Below, piece after piece: positions 11,520-22,479 of a stretch of 64,000 bases of DNA. Below the pieces are notes generated by a model. The model was given only the letters and a program-made list of their open reading frames with translations. It was not told the origin of the DNA and searched no databases. The DNA comes from Neoarius graeffei (taxonomy: Eukaryota > Chordata > Actinopteri > Siluriformes > Ariidae). Position 1 is the first letter of the stretch, and every line of letters begins with the position of its first letter. The translations under genes and the position numbers were made by a program. Location of the stretch: assembly GCF_027579695.1 (NCBI RefSeq), contig NC_083589.1:35395335-35459334 (forward strand), read 5' to 3'.

Positions 11520-12899
11520 GAAGGACTTGACCATGTGTTTAGCCTCGTGTAGCTAACTACACGTGGTGGAGGCCTAGCTTGTTGGTAGCTAAACAAAAGA
11601 ATGTTATCTAAACAGAACAAAGGATTAGCTCTGTGTTTAGCCTTGTGTTGCTAGTGTGAGTTTGCTAAAGGCCCTATGGCCTAGCTAAAGTGTGTTTGGT
11701 AGGCCTGGTGAGGCCTACTGAGCACGTGTTGCTAAAGACAAGGGTATTAGCCGTAGCTAACTAAAAGCTAGCTTGTGGATTTCTAGCTGAGGTGTGGTTT
11801 ATCAGGCCTGATGGCCTGCTGAGCACATGGTAGGCCTTGATTAGCTTTGTGTTGCTAAGCAGACAAAAGGGAAGCTGTAGCTAACCCACTAGCTCATAAC
11901 CATACTGAATCCACTGAAATCTTAATGAGATCAAGATGTATAATAATGAAATTATAATGTTAGTAAGAATAAGAGAGAGAGAAGCATGCGCAGCCTATCT
12001 ATTAAACAATTGAGAGAACATAGAACCAAAATAAATCAACACGCTGCGTGTCTAACAGTGTAATGAATAAACCTGGGTTTAAATTCACACCATTCCAAAT
12101 AAAAGCAAATTCCTAAGACTATCCTAATTATGCCCAAATGCCAAAATCTTACTTAATCCTGCCTTTAGCAAGATATGAAGAACTATTCGCCGGTGTAGTT
12201 TCAAGCCTCGCCGTGGGAGCACGTGAGCTGCTCGGGATGGAGGCGTAGAAAACTTTCTGGTCCACCAGAGCACTTGGGTGGTTCCCGTGGAAAGCAGAGG
12301 ATTCTTGGTCCGAAACCTCAGCGTTCGTGAGGAAAAGTCTCTGATCAGAATAAGATGCACAGCGCTTTTGAGTTAAAAAGGATTCAATCGCTTCTTAACT
12401 TTTAACTGCCTGGGCTGCAGTCGTGACGTCACTTCTAATGCAAGTAAACCGGTTGTAACTCAGGTTGAGTTTAAAGATCGCGCGACTCTAGAGTTTACCT
12501 TTGCCAAGGGTAAGAAAGAAAAATCGCACTGAGTGATGGACCTTGCAAGAAAGAAGACGTCTTTTTGGGGTGGAGAGCGCCTCTTTATATGTCCAGATTC
12601 ATCGGAAGCCAGACGAGAGAGACCAAGATGGAAGCGTTGTCCCATTGTTTTATGTTTCCTTGTATGATGACGTAGATGATCCCGCCCACGCGTGACGTAG
12701 GTCACACGGAAGTGGACTGGGAATTGTAGTTCTGACACAAGATGGCGGCATGATACCTACATCAGACTTTCAGCTTTAATTCAGTGGGTTGAACAAAATG
12801 ATTGCATAAAAATGTGAGGAACTAAAGCATTTTTTAAACACAATCCCTTCATTTCAGGGGCTCAAAAGTAATGGGACAAATTAAATAATTGTAAATAAA

Positions 12900-13999
12900 A
12901 TGTTCATTTCTAATACTTGATTGAAAACCCTTTGTTGGCAATGACTGCCTGAAGTCTTGAACTCATGGACATCACCAGATGCTGTTTCCTCCTTTTTAAT
13001 GCTCTGCCAGGCCTTTACTGCAGCGGTTTTCAGTTGCTGTTTGTTTGTGGGCCTTTCTGTCTGAAGTTTAGTCTTTAACAAGTGAAATGCATGCTCAATT
13101 GGGTTGAGATCAGGTGACTATTGATTACTGTATTACAACAGTGACTGACTTGGCCATTCAAGAATATTCCACTTCTTTGCTTTAATAAACTCCTGGGTTG
13201 CTTTGGCTTTATGTTTTGGGTCATTGTCCATCTGTATTATGAAACGCCGACCAATCAGTTTGGCTGGATTTGAGCACACAGTATGTCTCTGAATACCTCA
13301 GAATTCATCCGGCTGCTTCTGTTCTGTGTCACATCATCAATAAACACTAGTGACCCAGTGCCACTGGCAGCCATGCATGCCCAAGCCATCACACTGCCTC
13401 CGCTGTGTTTTACAGATGATGTGGTATGCTTTGGATCATGAGCTGTACCATGCCTTCACCATACTTTTTTCTTTCCATCATTCTGGTAGAGGTTGATCTT
13501 GGTTTCATCTGTCCAAAGAATGTTCTTCCAGAACTGTGCTGGCTTTTTTAGATGTTTTTTTAGCAAAGTCCAATCTAGCCTTTTTATTCTTGAGGCTTAT
13601 GAGTGGCTTGCACCATGCAGTGAACCCTCTGTATTTACTTTCATGCAGTCTTCTCTTTATGGTAGATTTGGATATTGATACGCCTACCTCCTGGAGAGTG
13701 TTGTTCACTTGGTTGACTGTTGTGAAGGGGTTTCTCTTCACCATGGAAATTATTCTGCGATCATCCACTACTGTTGTTTTCTGTGAGTGTCCAGGTCTTT
13801 TTGCATTGATGAGTTCACCAGTGCTTTCTTTCTCAGGATGTACCAAACTGTAGATTTTGCCACTCCTAATATTGTAGCAATTTCTCAGATGGGTTTTTTT
13901 CTGTTTTCGCAGCTTAAGGATGGCTTGTTTCATCTGCATGGAGAGCTCCTTTGACCGCATGTTTTCTTCACAGCAAAATCTTCCAAATGCAAGCACCAC
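12900..13999 (-). pseudogene. Tc1-like transposase, decayed
   Basis: Minus-strand frame 13999-13505 gives the N-terminal paired-type helix-turn-helix DNA-binding part (KELSMQMKQAILKLRKQKK…, then SKSTIKRRLHESKYRG). After a frameshift near 13520 the catalytic part follows with [16 protein letters not shown] (first Asp of the DDE triad, about 13480-13520) and SVKHSGGSVMAWACM (about 13370-13420). The enzyme would cut and paste the element at TA sites. Several stops in the catalytic half make it dead. Confidence 0.75.
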
Positions 14000-14317
14000 A
14001 CCTCAAATCAACTCCAGGCCTTTTATCTGCTTAATTGAGAGTGATATAATGAAGGAATTTCCCACACCTGCCCATGAAATAGCCTTTGAGTCAATTGTCC
14101 AATTACTTTTGGTCCCTTTAAAAACAGGGTGGCACATGTTAAGGAGCTGAAACTCCTAAACCCTTCATCCAATTTTAATGTGGATACCCTCAAATGAAAG
14201 CTGAAAGTCTGGACTTTATGTCCATGTCCATTATATAACTATAACTTGAATATGTTTCAGTAAACAGGTAAAAAAACAAAATTTGTGTCAGTGTCCAAAT
14301 ATATATGGACCTAACTC

Positions 14318-14596
14318 TATAACATCAATGAAACTGACTTCATGTTAAAACTGTTAATGTTATAATCTGGTGTTGTCCAGGTGAGGATGGGTTCCCTTTT
14401 GGGTCTGGTTTCTCTCGAGGTTTCTTCCTCGTGTCGTCTGGGGGAGTTTTTCCTTGCCACCATCGCCATAGGCTTGCTCATTGGGGATAGATTAGGGATA
14501 AAATTGGCTCATGTCTTGGGTCATTCAGATTCTGTAAAGCTGCTTTGGGACAATGTCCATTGTTAAAAGTGCTATACAAACAAACTTGACTTGACG
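14318..14596 (+). mobile_element. L2 LINE 3' tail
   Basis: Final part of the outer L2 element, resuming after the Tc1 insertion. It matches the complement of 48256-48535 over most of its length, including GGTTTCTTCC, GGGGGAGTTTTTCCTTGCCA and TTGGGGATAGATTAGGGAT, and ends in an AACTTGACTTGAC repeat. Confidence 0.85.
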
Positions 14597-16856
14597 CTGT
14601 CAGGCCATTGTGCCATGCTCAATGATAAGGACAAGGACATCCCGACACCCTGTCCCACCACTCAGCAGGAGTAGGAGCAGGACAGCAGCTCAGAGTCAGT
14701 GTGTTTCAGTGCTCAAACTGTTGGGCTATTTAGTTGGGATTTTTTACAATGTAATAAAATGCGTTATTCCCTTTATACTCATGTTTTATTATTTGACGTT
14801 TGCATGGTAAATTAACATATACTCAAATAAAAACAGCAAATGAGGTGGTGGTCTTCCCTTCTACACTGCTACACACTACATGATCGGTTCCTTGGTTCCT
14901 CCCTAATATATATACCCAGAGTCTTCCCCCTCATGTCGCATGCAGGTTGCGTGCGCTGCGTGCACACCACACATAGGGGTAGAAAGTGAGATGTACTTCT
15001 GTCTTGCAGGCCACACAAATAGCAAGTGTGAAATACTTGTGTAGTACTTCTGAGGCACGTCACTCGTACAATGACCGTGCGTCACTCGTGTGTCTTACTG
15101 TCATCGCAAAAAGCCCCTACTAGCCGTGCTGCTGACTTGGTTCAGGTGTACAAAAGGAGTATGGGTCCCGTACGTAGTGTATGCGTTCTTGATTTGTCGC
15201 AAGACCCATAGAATTTGCATGTGCAGGACCAAAAGTCTCCACGGGCAGTCTGCGACCTACGGCACTGAACACACACAAGTGTTGCACAAGTCTCAAGCAC
15301 GGTTGTGCCAAATTTTTTACCGTAGACTGCCCATAGCAGCACGTATGGTGGGTAGCGAGTGAGGCTTAACTTTACTGCATGATATACATAGTCACAATAA
15401 GTGTATAAGAATGCACACAGTTAGAATGGAAATAAAAATCTGTCAACAGGATTCTGTGTTGCACAACTTCACTATATCTGAAGATTACATAATGGCATGT
15501 AATTACACATGTAGCATAACATGCAAAGTGAATTGTAAAGAAGAGAATCACTGACCTTTAGTTTGGAGCAGCATGGCTGTCGGGGATCTTTATTCTCCAC
15601 ACTCATGGTAGCCTTTAACTGAACAAGAGAAGTGAGGATAATAAACCCACATCATTATTGTGCACTTATAAACCTTTGAACACTATTTGAAACCTCAAAA
15701 GCATGAGCCAAAAGGAAGGACCCTGATGACTCTCTCTCAGGAGATTTTCAGAGAACAACACCCAGTTCCTGGAAGAGGAAGAGTGTTTATAGAAATCAAA
15801 GAATTTGAGGTTGATTTCCACAACCCTTTCCGTTGGTAAACACCTTGATGGTATTTGATGATTAAAAAAAACAATGAGCATTACATTTGGAACTGGAGGA
15901 AAGATATTTTTGAGATTTGCATTCTGTGAGCTTGATTATCATAGGACAAACTCCAAAACAACTGGTTTTACTGTATATGAAGTGTGTATTCACTACAATT
16001 CCTCTGCTTTAAGACACAAATTTCAGTAATGAGTCAGACTTATTGTCCATAATATATAACACAGGACTTAATAGGGGGACTTAGTCAGAGTTGGGAGAAT
16101 AACATTTTCAAGTACATGTGAAAATTCATGAATTTGATTTAAGTAGCATTTGAAATAATCATGGAACCAAAAACTGTTTTTAAATGATGACATAAAAGCA
16201 CAAAAGTGAGAGTGAAAAACTAAAAATGAAAAGAATATGATAAACAAGTGATGAATTGCAATGTTGACTGATTAATGCTTGTAGTCAAAGTCACATTATT
16301 CATATCTTTAAAATAGAAAAATGATCTATTTTGAATGTAGTTCAAGTTTTTTATTCTTTTCATAAAAAACTTAATCGATTAATGGACTACGGCATATGTG
16401 GTTTACATTAAATACTGTAAGTAAATGTTTTTAGAGTATTTGTATTTGTAACTTATTTTTTCTTGCTTTCAAACAGGACAAATACATGTCCATAAAAAAC
16501 ATATAATTACAAATGAATCAAATTGAAATATAACAACCATTGAATTTACTTCACATTACAATTATACAGATTACGTAATGCATTATGCATATAAAATATC
16601 ATACTTTACACTGTGGGCAATTACATTTACTCTATAATACCATATACAAAATTATTCAACACAAATGCTTTAAACCATTTTTAAAAATCTACTATGATTG
16701 AATTCAATCCTAGAAAGAGAAAAAAGAAAGTGGTCGATTACCTGCACTCAGATCATGCAGAGTAAGGAGTAAAGGAGATGTGTATAAAGCTAGCTGTGGC
16801 TTTTTAAATGGAACTTTGACCCAAACATTTAACTCCAAGACCCTACAGCAATGCGC

Positions 16857-16859
<3 letters not shown>
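14597..16859. other. Intergenic DNA without recognised genes
   Basis: I see no convincing gene. 14850-15370 is noticeably richer in G+C and CpG than its flanks and contains ACACAAGTGTTGCACAAGT-like words in both orientations, but no open frame with family motifs. 15370-16859 is AT-rich. Confidence 0.5.
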
Positions 16860-16900
<41 letters not shown>

Positions 16901-16917
16901 CACACACACACACACAC
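16860..16917. repeat. (CT)n and (CA)n microsatellite
   Basis: About 16 CT units (16860-16892), a short ATATA bridge, then about ten CA units. Confidence 0.95.
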
Positions 16918-17042
16918 TGGGTGATAGTCCACTCTATGTGAATGACTGGCAGATAATATCGTCTCATCTCATCTCATTATCTCATCTATCTCTATCTTCT
17001 TAATTTCCCTGAGGGAACCCGCCCAAAGGGATCAATAAAGTT

Positions 17043-17396
17043 TTATCTAATCTAATCTAGCCGCTTTATCCTGTTCTACAGGGTCGCAGGCAAGCTGGAG
17101 CCTATCCCAGCTGACTACGGGCGAAAGGCGGGGTACACCCTGGACAAGTCGCCAGGTCATCACAGGGCTGACACATAGGGGGACACAACCATTCACACTC
17201 ACATTCACACCTACGGTCAATTTAGAGTCACCAGTTAACCTAACCTGCATGTCTTTGGACTGTGGGGGAAACCCAAGCGGACATGGGGAGAACATGCAAA
17301 CTCCACACAGAAAGGCCCTCGCTGGCCGCAGGGCTCGAACCCGGACCTTCTTGCTGTGAGGAGACAGCGCTAACGACTACACCACCGTGCCACCCC
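17043..17396 (-). mobile_element. tRNA-derived SINE (family A), copy 1
   Basis: Complement carries the tRNA-like head (GTGGTGTAGTCGTTAGCGCT, then GGTTCGAGCCC as a B-box) and the shared body ending in CCTGTAGAACAGGATAAAGC. Same family as eight other copies here. Confidence 0.85.
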
Positions 17397-18560
17397 CAAC
17401 TTCATTACTTAAGGCAAAATACAGATCCCACTGGTTAAATGTTACTCCGATACAAGTGAAAGTTGTACGATCAAATTTTTACTTAAGTCAAAGTATTGAA
17501 GTAGTTGCTTGTAAAAATACTTAAGTATTAAAAGTACATTTTCTGTCAATGCATTGTTGTATTATTGCCACAACGCGTAACAATGCCTCTGAAGCAACCG
17601 ACTGGATTTACTGACTAGCTTGTAGAACCTGTAGCACTGAAATGCCACTTGACATGCTAGCAAACTCTTTTCAAACTCGAAATCATATTTGGTAGCTAAT
17701 GTTACTTGAAAAGAAAGATTTCTAGATTCTGTTTATTTGGCAAGAGAAATTTCTGAAAAGCACATTTCTGAAAGGACTTCAGATAAGTTAACGTTATTCA
17801 TGTTAGCGTAACTCCATGTTTATATGCTAACTAACAGTGTCAATGTTAGCCATGGACAAGTCTACGGCAACTTGGCGGGAAAATCCATAGAAAGTCATTT
17901 GAGTAACCAGACTGCATCGCTATTGCAATGTTATCGCAAGCTCTAAAAGCACAGACAACTTCACTGCAGGCTTTCTCTTGGAATAAAACATTTTCAGACC
18001 TCAATATGCTTCCACAGGTTGGACGGTGAGTTTTTGTAGGCTGTGATGTAGTTCGTTTTCGGCAAAAAAAGCAAACATTTAAAACGAAACGAATCTTTAA
18101 TCCTTTCAGAAAACTTAAACATGGGTTTTAGGGTGCCATGCCATGGGTGTGTGCATTCCCTAGAAAAAGCTCCTCTTTCTATTCTGCCATCAACTGAACA
18201 ATTGTGTTCAAATAACGCTGCGGAGAAATCCTTGAACTTAATTTTATCCAGTCTATGGATGTGACATGACCCTAGTGATTACTGATAGTCTGTCTCAGTG
18301 TCACCTGTGAAAAAAACAATCACATTTTAGAAAGGAAAAGAAAAAACACCCACTTTCAAAGCTGCTTCATAGTAACGAGTAACGAGGACCTTGATAGAAA
18401 TGTAGTGGAGTGAAAAGTACGATATTTGTCTTTCAAATGTAGTGAAGTTAAAGTCATAAGTTGCCAAAGAAAATTAATATTCAAGTAAAGTACAGATACT
18501 CAAAAAGCATACTTAAGTACAGTACTCAAGTAAATGTACTTCGTTACTGTCCACTTCTGG
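17397..18560. repeat. Probable non-autonomous DNA transposon remnant
   Basis: Both ends hold ACTTAAGT/AAGTAC-rich sequence in opposing arrangement (AAATACTTAAGTATTAAAAG near 17515; AAGTAAATGTACTTCGTTAC near 18530), which is the look of a widespread fish MITE. No coding capacity seen. Borders are uncertain. Confidence 0.4.
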
Positions 18561-18799
18561 AGTTAATTGCTGCAATTGCAATATGCTTTTGTAACAGCAG
18601 ATATGATCTAGCCAGTCCAAAGTTCTAGTTAAACAGGGCTCTCTGTTCCCAGTCCCAACCAGTAGAGTCTCCCCATGTCCAAGAGACTTTGTATAACCCA
18701 TTATAAGATCTGTCTATTGTAAAACTTCAAGTTGGTCATTATTCTCAGAACAACAATGGGGTTTTATGTATGTTACAAAAAAAAAATGAAATAAATACT

Positions 18800-19295
18800 T
18801 GTGAAATACTACATTGCATATCTTTATTCAATTTATTCATTACAAATGAATTCATCACTGAGAGGCATTATATGATCATTTTACAAGCATTCTTATAAAG
18901 TGCTTTAAAAAAAAGGAAATATTCAAGAACTTTGATATAGCATTAAAGAATTAAAGCACCAATCTCAACTTCAGCTATATTAGATTACCATTTTAACCTG
19001 AGATTCTTGGATTTTAGTGTTTAATCACATAACCATATAAGTATCATGGAAAATATAAGAAAAACCAAAGTCTCACAGAGAATTCATATTGACCTTTTAG
19101 CACAGAAAGCAGAATACACCAGATATTACAAAAAAGAGAGAAAATATAATTAAAACTTCCAGCTCAATCACTGATCATTGATGATATATAAAGACAGCAA
19201 ATTATGCAAATCAAGATATAAGGTTGAATTGTAGATTAAATACTTCAGACCCGGTTCCTTGAGCATTACAGTGGCATTGTAAAAGTTTTGAGGTT
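18800..19295 (-). other. 3' untranslated region of the mucin gene
   Basis: About 490 bp of AT-rich sequence between the stop codon (19296-19298) and the two AATAAA signals, free of recognisable repeats. Confidence 0.5.
18823..18837 (-). terminator. Tandem polyadenylation signals of the mucin gene
   Basis: Two AATAAA hexamers on the minus strand, complement of 18832-18837 and 18823-18828, lie about 460 bp past the mucin stop codon. This places the end of the 3' UTR near 18800. Inferred from position and sequence only. Confidence 0.6.
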
Positions 19296-21905
19296 TCAGA
19301 CTTCACCCTGGCACTCACAGCTGGTGATGTGTTTGTAAGTGTATTGTGTGCTTGTATCTCCGCTACACACCAGAGAAATCTGTCTTATCTCGTAGCTTTT
19401 CTCTCGACAGCCGAACTGACCATGCTTCAACTGTAGTTCATTCCCAGACCTCATCCACCTACAAAACAACAGCACACAAAAAACATTGCACAACCATGAA
19501 CATGCAATTTTCAGTAAAGTGAGACTCACTGGATATGTATGTGTGGTAACAGAAGAAAGTCCATCAGAGACTGATGTGGCTGAATTCTGGCAAATAGCCA
19601 ACAATAGGATATTACATGGTTGCACAAAAATAAGAAGTTTATCTTCGAGTGGTGGATGTATTCACGAGTGAGCGAAAGCAAACAAGTGAAAATATTTTCA
19701 ACATTTGAAGATAAACTTGATATCTTCACATCACCATGTAATATTCTCTCTATTATATAAAGAAAAATAAAAAAAGCAAGTTAAAAGAATTTAAATTTTG
19801 AACCAGTTCGCCATTTTGACGACGTGCGTCTAGTCAACGGGAAAACATTGGGAGAGACGTCATCGGAGTGAAATATCGGGAAATATGTCCAACTCCAACT
19901 CCAAAAAAGTTGGGACACTGTGTAAACTGTCAATAAAAACAGAATGTGATGATTTGCAAATCATGGAAACCCTATATTTCATTGAAAATAGTACAAAGAC
20001 AACATATCAAATGTTGAAACTGACCATTTTTAAAAAAAAATACATTCTCATTTTGAATTTGATGCCAGCAACATGTTTCAGAAAAGTTGGGACGGGGCAA
20101 CAAAACACTGAAAAAGTAGTGCAATGCTTTTAAAAAAAGGAAAAGAAAAGAAAAACTACTTTGGTTCACTGGCAACAGGTCAGTAACGATTGGGTATAAA
20201 AAGAGCATCCCAGAGAGGCGGAGTCTCTCAGAAGTAAAGATGGGGAGGGGTTCACTGCTCTGTGAAAGACTCTGTGGGCAAACAGTGCGACAATTTAAGA
20301 ATAACATTACTCAATTTAAAATTGTAAAGAATTTAGGGATCACATCATCTATGGTAAGCGGTGGCACGGTGGTGTAGTGGTTAGCGCTGTCGCCTCACAG
20401 CAAGAAGGTCCGGGTTCGAGCCCCATGGCCGGCGAGGGCCTTTCTGTGAGGAGTTTGCATGTTCTCCCCGTGTCCGTGTGGGTTTCCTCTGGGTGCTCCA
20501 GTTTCCCCCACAGCCCAAAGACATGCAGGTTAGGTTAACTGGTGACTCTAAATTGACTGTAGGTGTGAGTGTGAGTGTGAATGGTTGTCTGTGTCTATGT
20601 GTCAGCCCTGTGATGACCTGGCGACTTGTCCAGGGTGTACCCCGCCTTTCGCCCGTAGTCAGCTGGGATAGGCTCCAGCTTGCCTGCGACCCTGTAGAAC
20701 AGGATAAAGCAGCTAGAGATAATGAGATGAGATGACATCATCTATGGTATATAATGAATCCGGAGAAATCTCTGTATGCAAGAGACAAGGCTGAAAACTG
20801 ACATTGGATGCCTGTGATCTTCAGGCCCTCAGGAGACACTGCATTAAAAGCAGACACATCTGTAGTGGAAATCACTGTATGGGCTCAGTAACACTACAGA
20901 AAACCATCGACTATGAAAACAGTTCATTACTGCATCCACAAATGTAAGTTAAAACTATATATAAAACAATATCCAGAAACACCGCCACCTTCTCTGGGCC
21001 TGAGCTCTTTAACGATGGACTGAGGCAAAGTGGAAAATTGTCCCAAGGTCTGATGAATCAAAAGTAAAAATTCATCCAGCTTGTTATCAGCACACAGTTC
21101 ATCACATCTGTGATGGTATTGGGGTGTATTAGTGCACATGACATGGGTAGCTTGCATGTCTGGGAAGGCATCATTAATGATAAATTATATATACAGGTTT
21201 TGGAACAATATGCTGCCACCCAGACGGCGTCTTTTTCAGGGAAGACCTTGCTTATTTCAGCGAGACAATGCCAAACCGCTTTCTGCACATATTAAAACTG
21301 CATGCGCCATAATATAAGAGTCTGGGTGCGAAACTGGCCTGCCTGCAGTCTAGACCTGTCTCCCATTTACCGTAAAACATTTAGTGCATTATGAAGCACA
21401 AAATACGACAAAGGAGACCCAGAACTGTTGAGCAACTGAAATTGTATATCAGGCAAGAATGGGACATTTCACTTTCAAAACTACAGCAATTGGTCTCCTC
21501 AGTTCCCAAACATTTACAGAGTGTTATTAAAAGTAGAGGTGATGCAACACAGAGGTAAACATGCCCCTGTCCCAACTTTTTTGAAACCTGGTGCTGACAG
21601 CAAATTCAAAATGAGCATATATTTTTCAAAAACAATGAAAATTTCTCATTTTCAACATTTGATATGTTGTCTTTGTACTATTTTCAATGAAATATAGTTT
21701 CCATGATTTGCAAATTATCACATTCTGATTTTATTTACAGTTTACACAGCGTCCCAACTTTTTTGGAATTGGGGATGTAATTTGATCAAATGTTAAATCT
21801 GAAAAGATAGAGATTTATGTCATGGTTTTGGTTCTCCATGACCTAGATGTAGCTCGTATGGAAAATACAAGTGGTGTATTTTCCAATAAAACACTCCTGT
21901 CCATA

Positions 21906-21959
<54 letters not shown>

Positions 21960-22479
21960 AAATACAAAATATGCTATTAAAGTTCATTATTTATATTTCT
22001 ATTATTTTTGTAGAAAGCAGTACTCTGTTTTTGAATGGAGGGTAATAAAACTTTCAAAAATATTTCATCAAAGCGGTGAGGAAATGTTTTTAGCTTATTT
22101 ATAATCTCATTTGCTTTCAGGACATGTGCATATGCATACAATGCATATATAATGATAATTAAGAATGAATTGCAAGCATGGGTTTTAACTGGATTTGAAT
22201 CAAAATAATGGGGAATATGGTGACACATAGAGGAAGATAGGGAGGAAAATATTTCATATACATATTTCATATTGATTTCTTAAGATTTTATGTTTAGAAA
22301 GTCTTATTCCTATAGGAACATCACTTGATCTTAAGGTAAACCATGAGTAAAGATCTTAATAAATAGTGAGTCTTACACAGAGCCTGATCCACAGGTGCCT
22401 TCACAGATGGGCAGCATCACCTCCTCAGTGCAGTTCACAACAGTAATATTAGTCAGTCTGACTTCACACGTCATGTTGC
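19296..22479 (-). CDS. Mucin exons 36-37: C-terminal cystine knot
   Basis: Exon 36 (22479-22377) reads [20 protein letters not shown] then [12 protein letters not shown]. Exon 37 (19458-19296) reads [19 protein letters not shown] … [15 protein letters not shown] and a TGA stop at 19296-19298. This is the CK domain through which mucin monomers dimerise in the ER. The region where the family usually has Cys-x-Cys-Cys has only one Cys here (KHGQFGC). Entry phase 1 of exon 36 does not fit the phase 0 exit of exon 35. Both are discussed in the findings. Confidence 0.8.

Larger units (their letters stand above)
11007..12761 (-). mobile_element. Solo LTR (1.75 kb) of a Ty3/Gypsy-like retrotransposon
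   Basis: Termini are TG…CA with an inverted TGTRGG/CCTACA pair, and a perfect 4-bp target duplication TCAG lies outside (11003-11006 and 12762-12765). No retroviral-type genes lie inside, so it is a solo LTR left by recombination between two LTRs. The complement of 11007-12761 matches the LTR at 58433-59834 in blocks, for example GATCAGAGACTTTTC, the CGGACCAAGAA segment, and the terminal AATTTAGCTGTTTGGTAAT stretch. Orientation is minus relative to that copy. Confidence 0.85.
10898..14317 (-). mobile_element. Tc1-like DNA transposon in the L2 3' UTR, split by a solo LTR
   Basis: Terminal inverted repeats face each other: CAGTTAGGTCCATAAGTATT at 10898 and the complement of AATATATATGGACCTAACTC ending at 14317. 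TA dinucleotides flank both ends (10896-10897 and 14318-14319), the classic Tc1/mariner duplication. Element sequence is 10898-11006 and 12762-14317; the gap is a later LTR insertion. A decayed transposase runs on the minus strand. Confidence 0.87.
1..14596 (+). mobile_element. L2-clade LINE, interrupted by three later insertions
   Basis: This is the outer element of a nest. Its own sequence is in four pieces: 1-2139, about 5494-5688, about 8837-10897 and 14318-14596. Joined in order they read ORF1 (SGNH esterase), apurinic-type endonuclease, reverse transcriptase, then a long 3' region ending in the tail typical of fish L2 elements (GGTTTCTTCC..., ending in a short AACTTGACTTGAC repeat). The 5' end is cut off by the window start. 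Several stops and frameshifts show it is dead. The same 3' tail recurs on the minus strand at 48256-48535. L2/CR1-clade identity rests on the esterase ORF1, the RT motifs and the tail; I ran no search. Confidence 0.85.
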
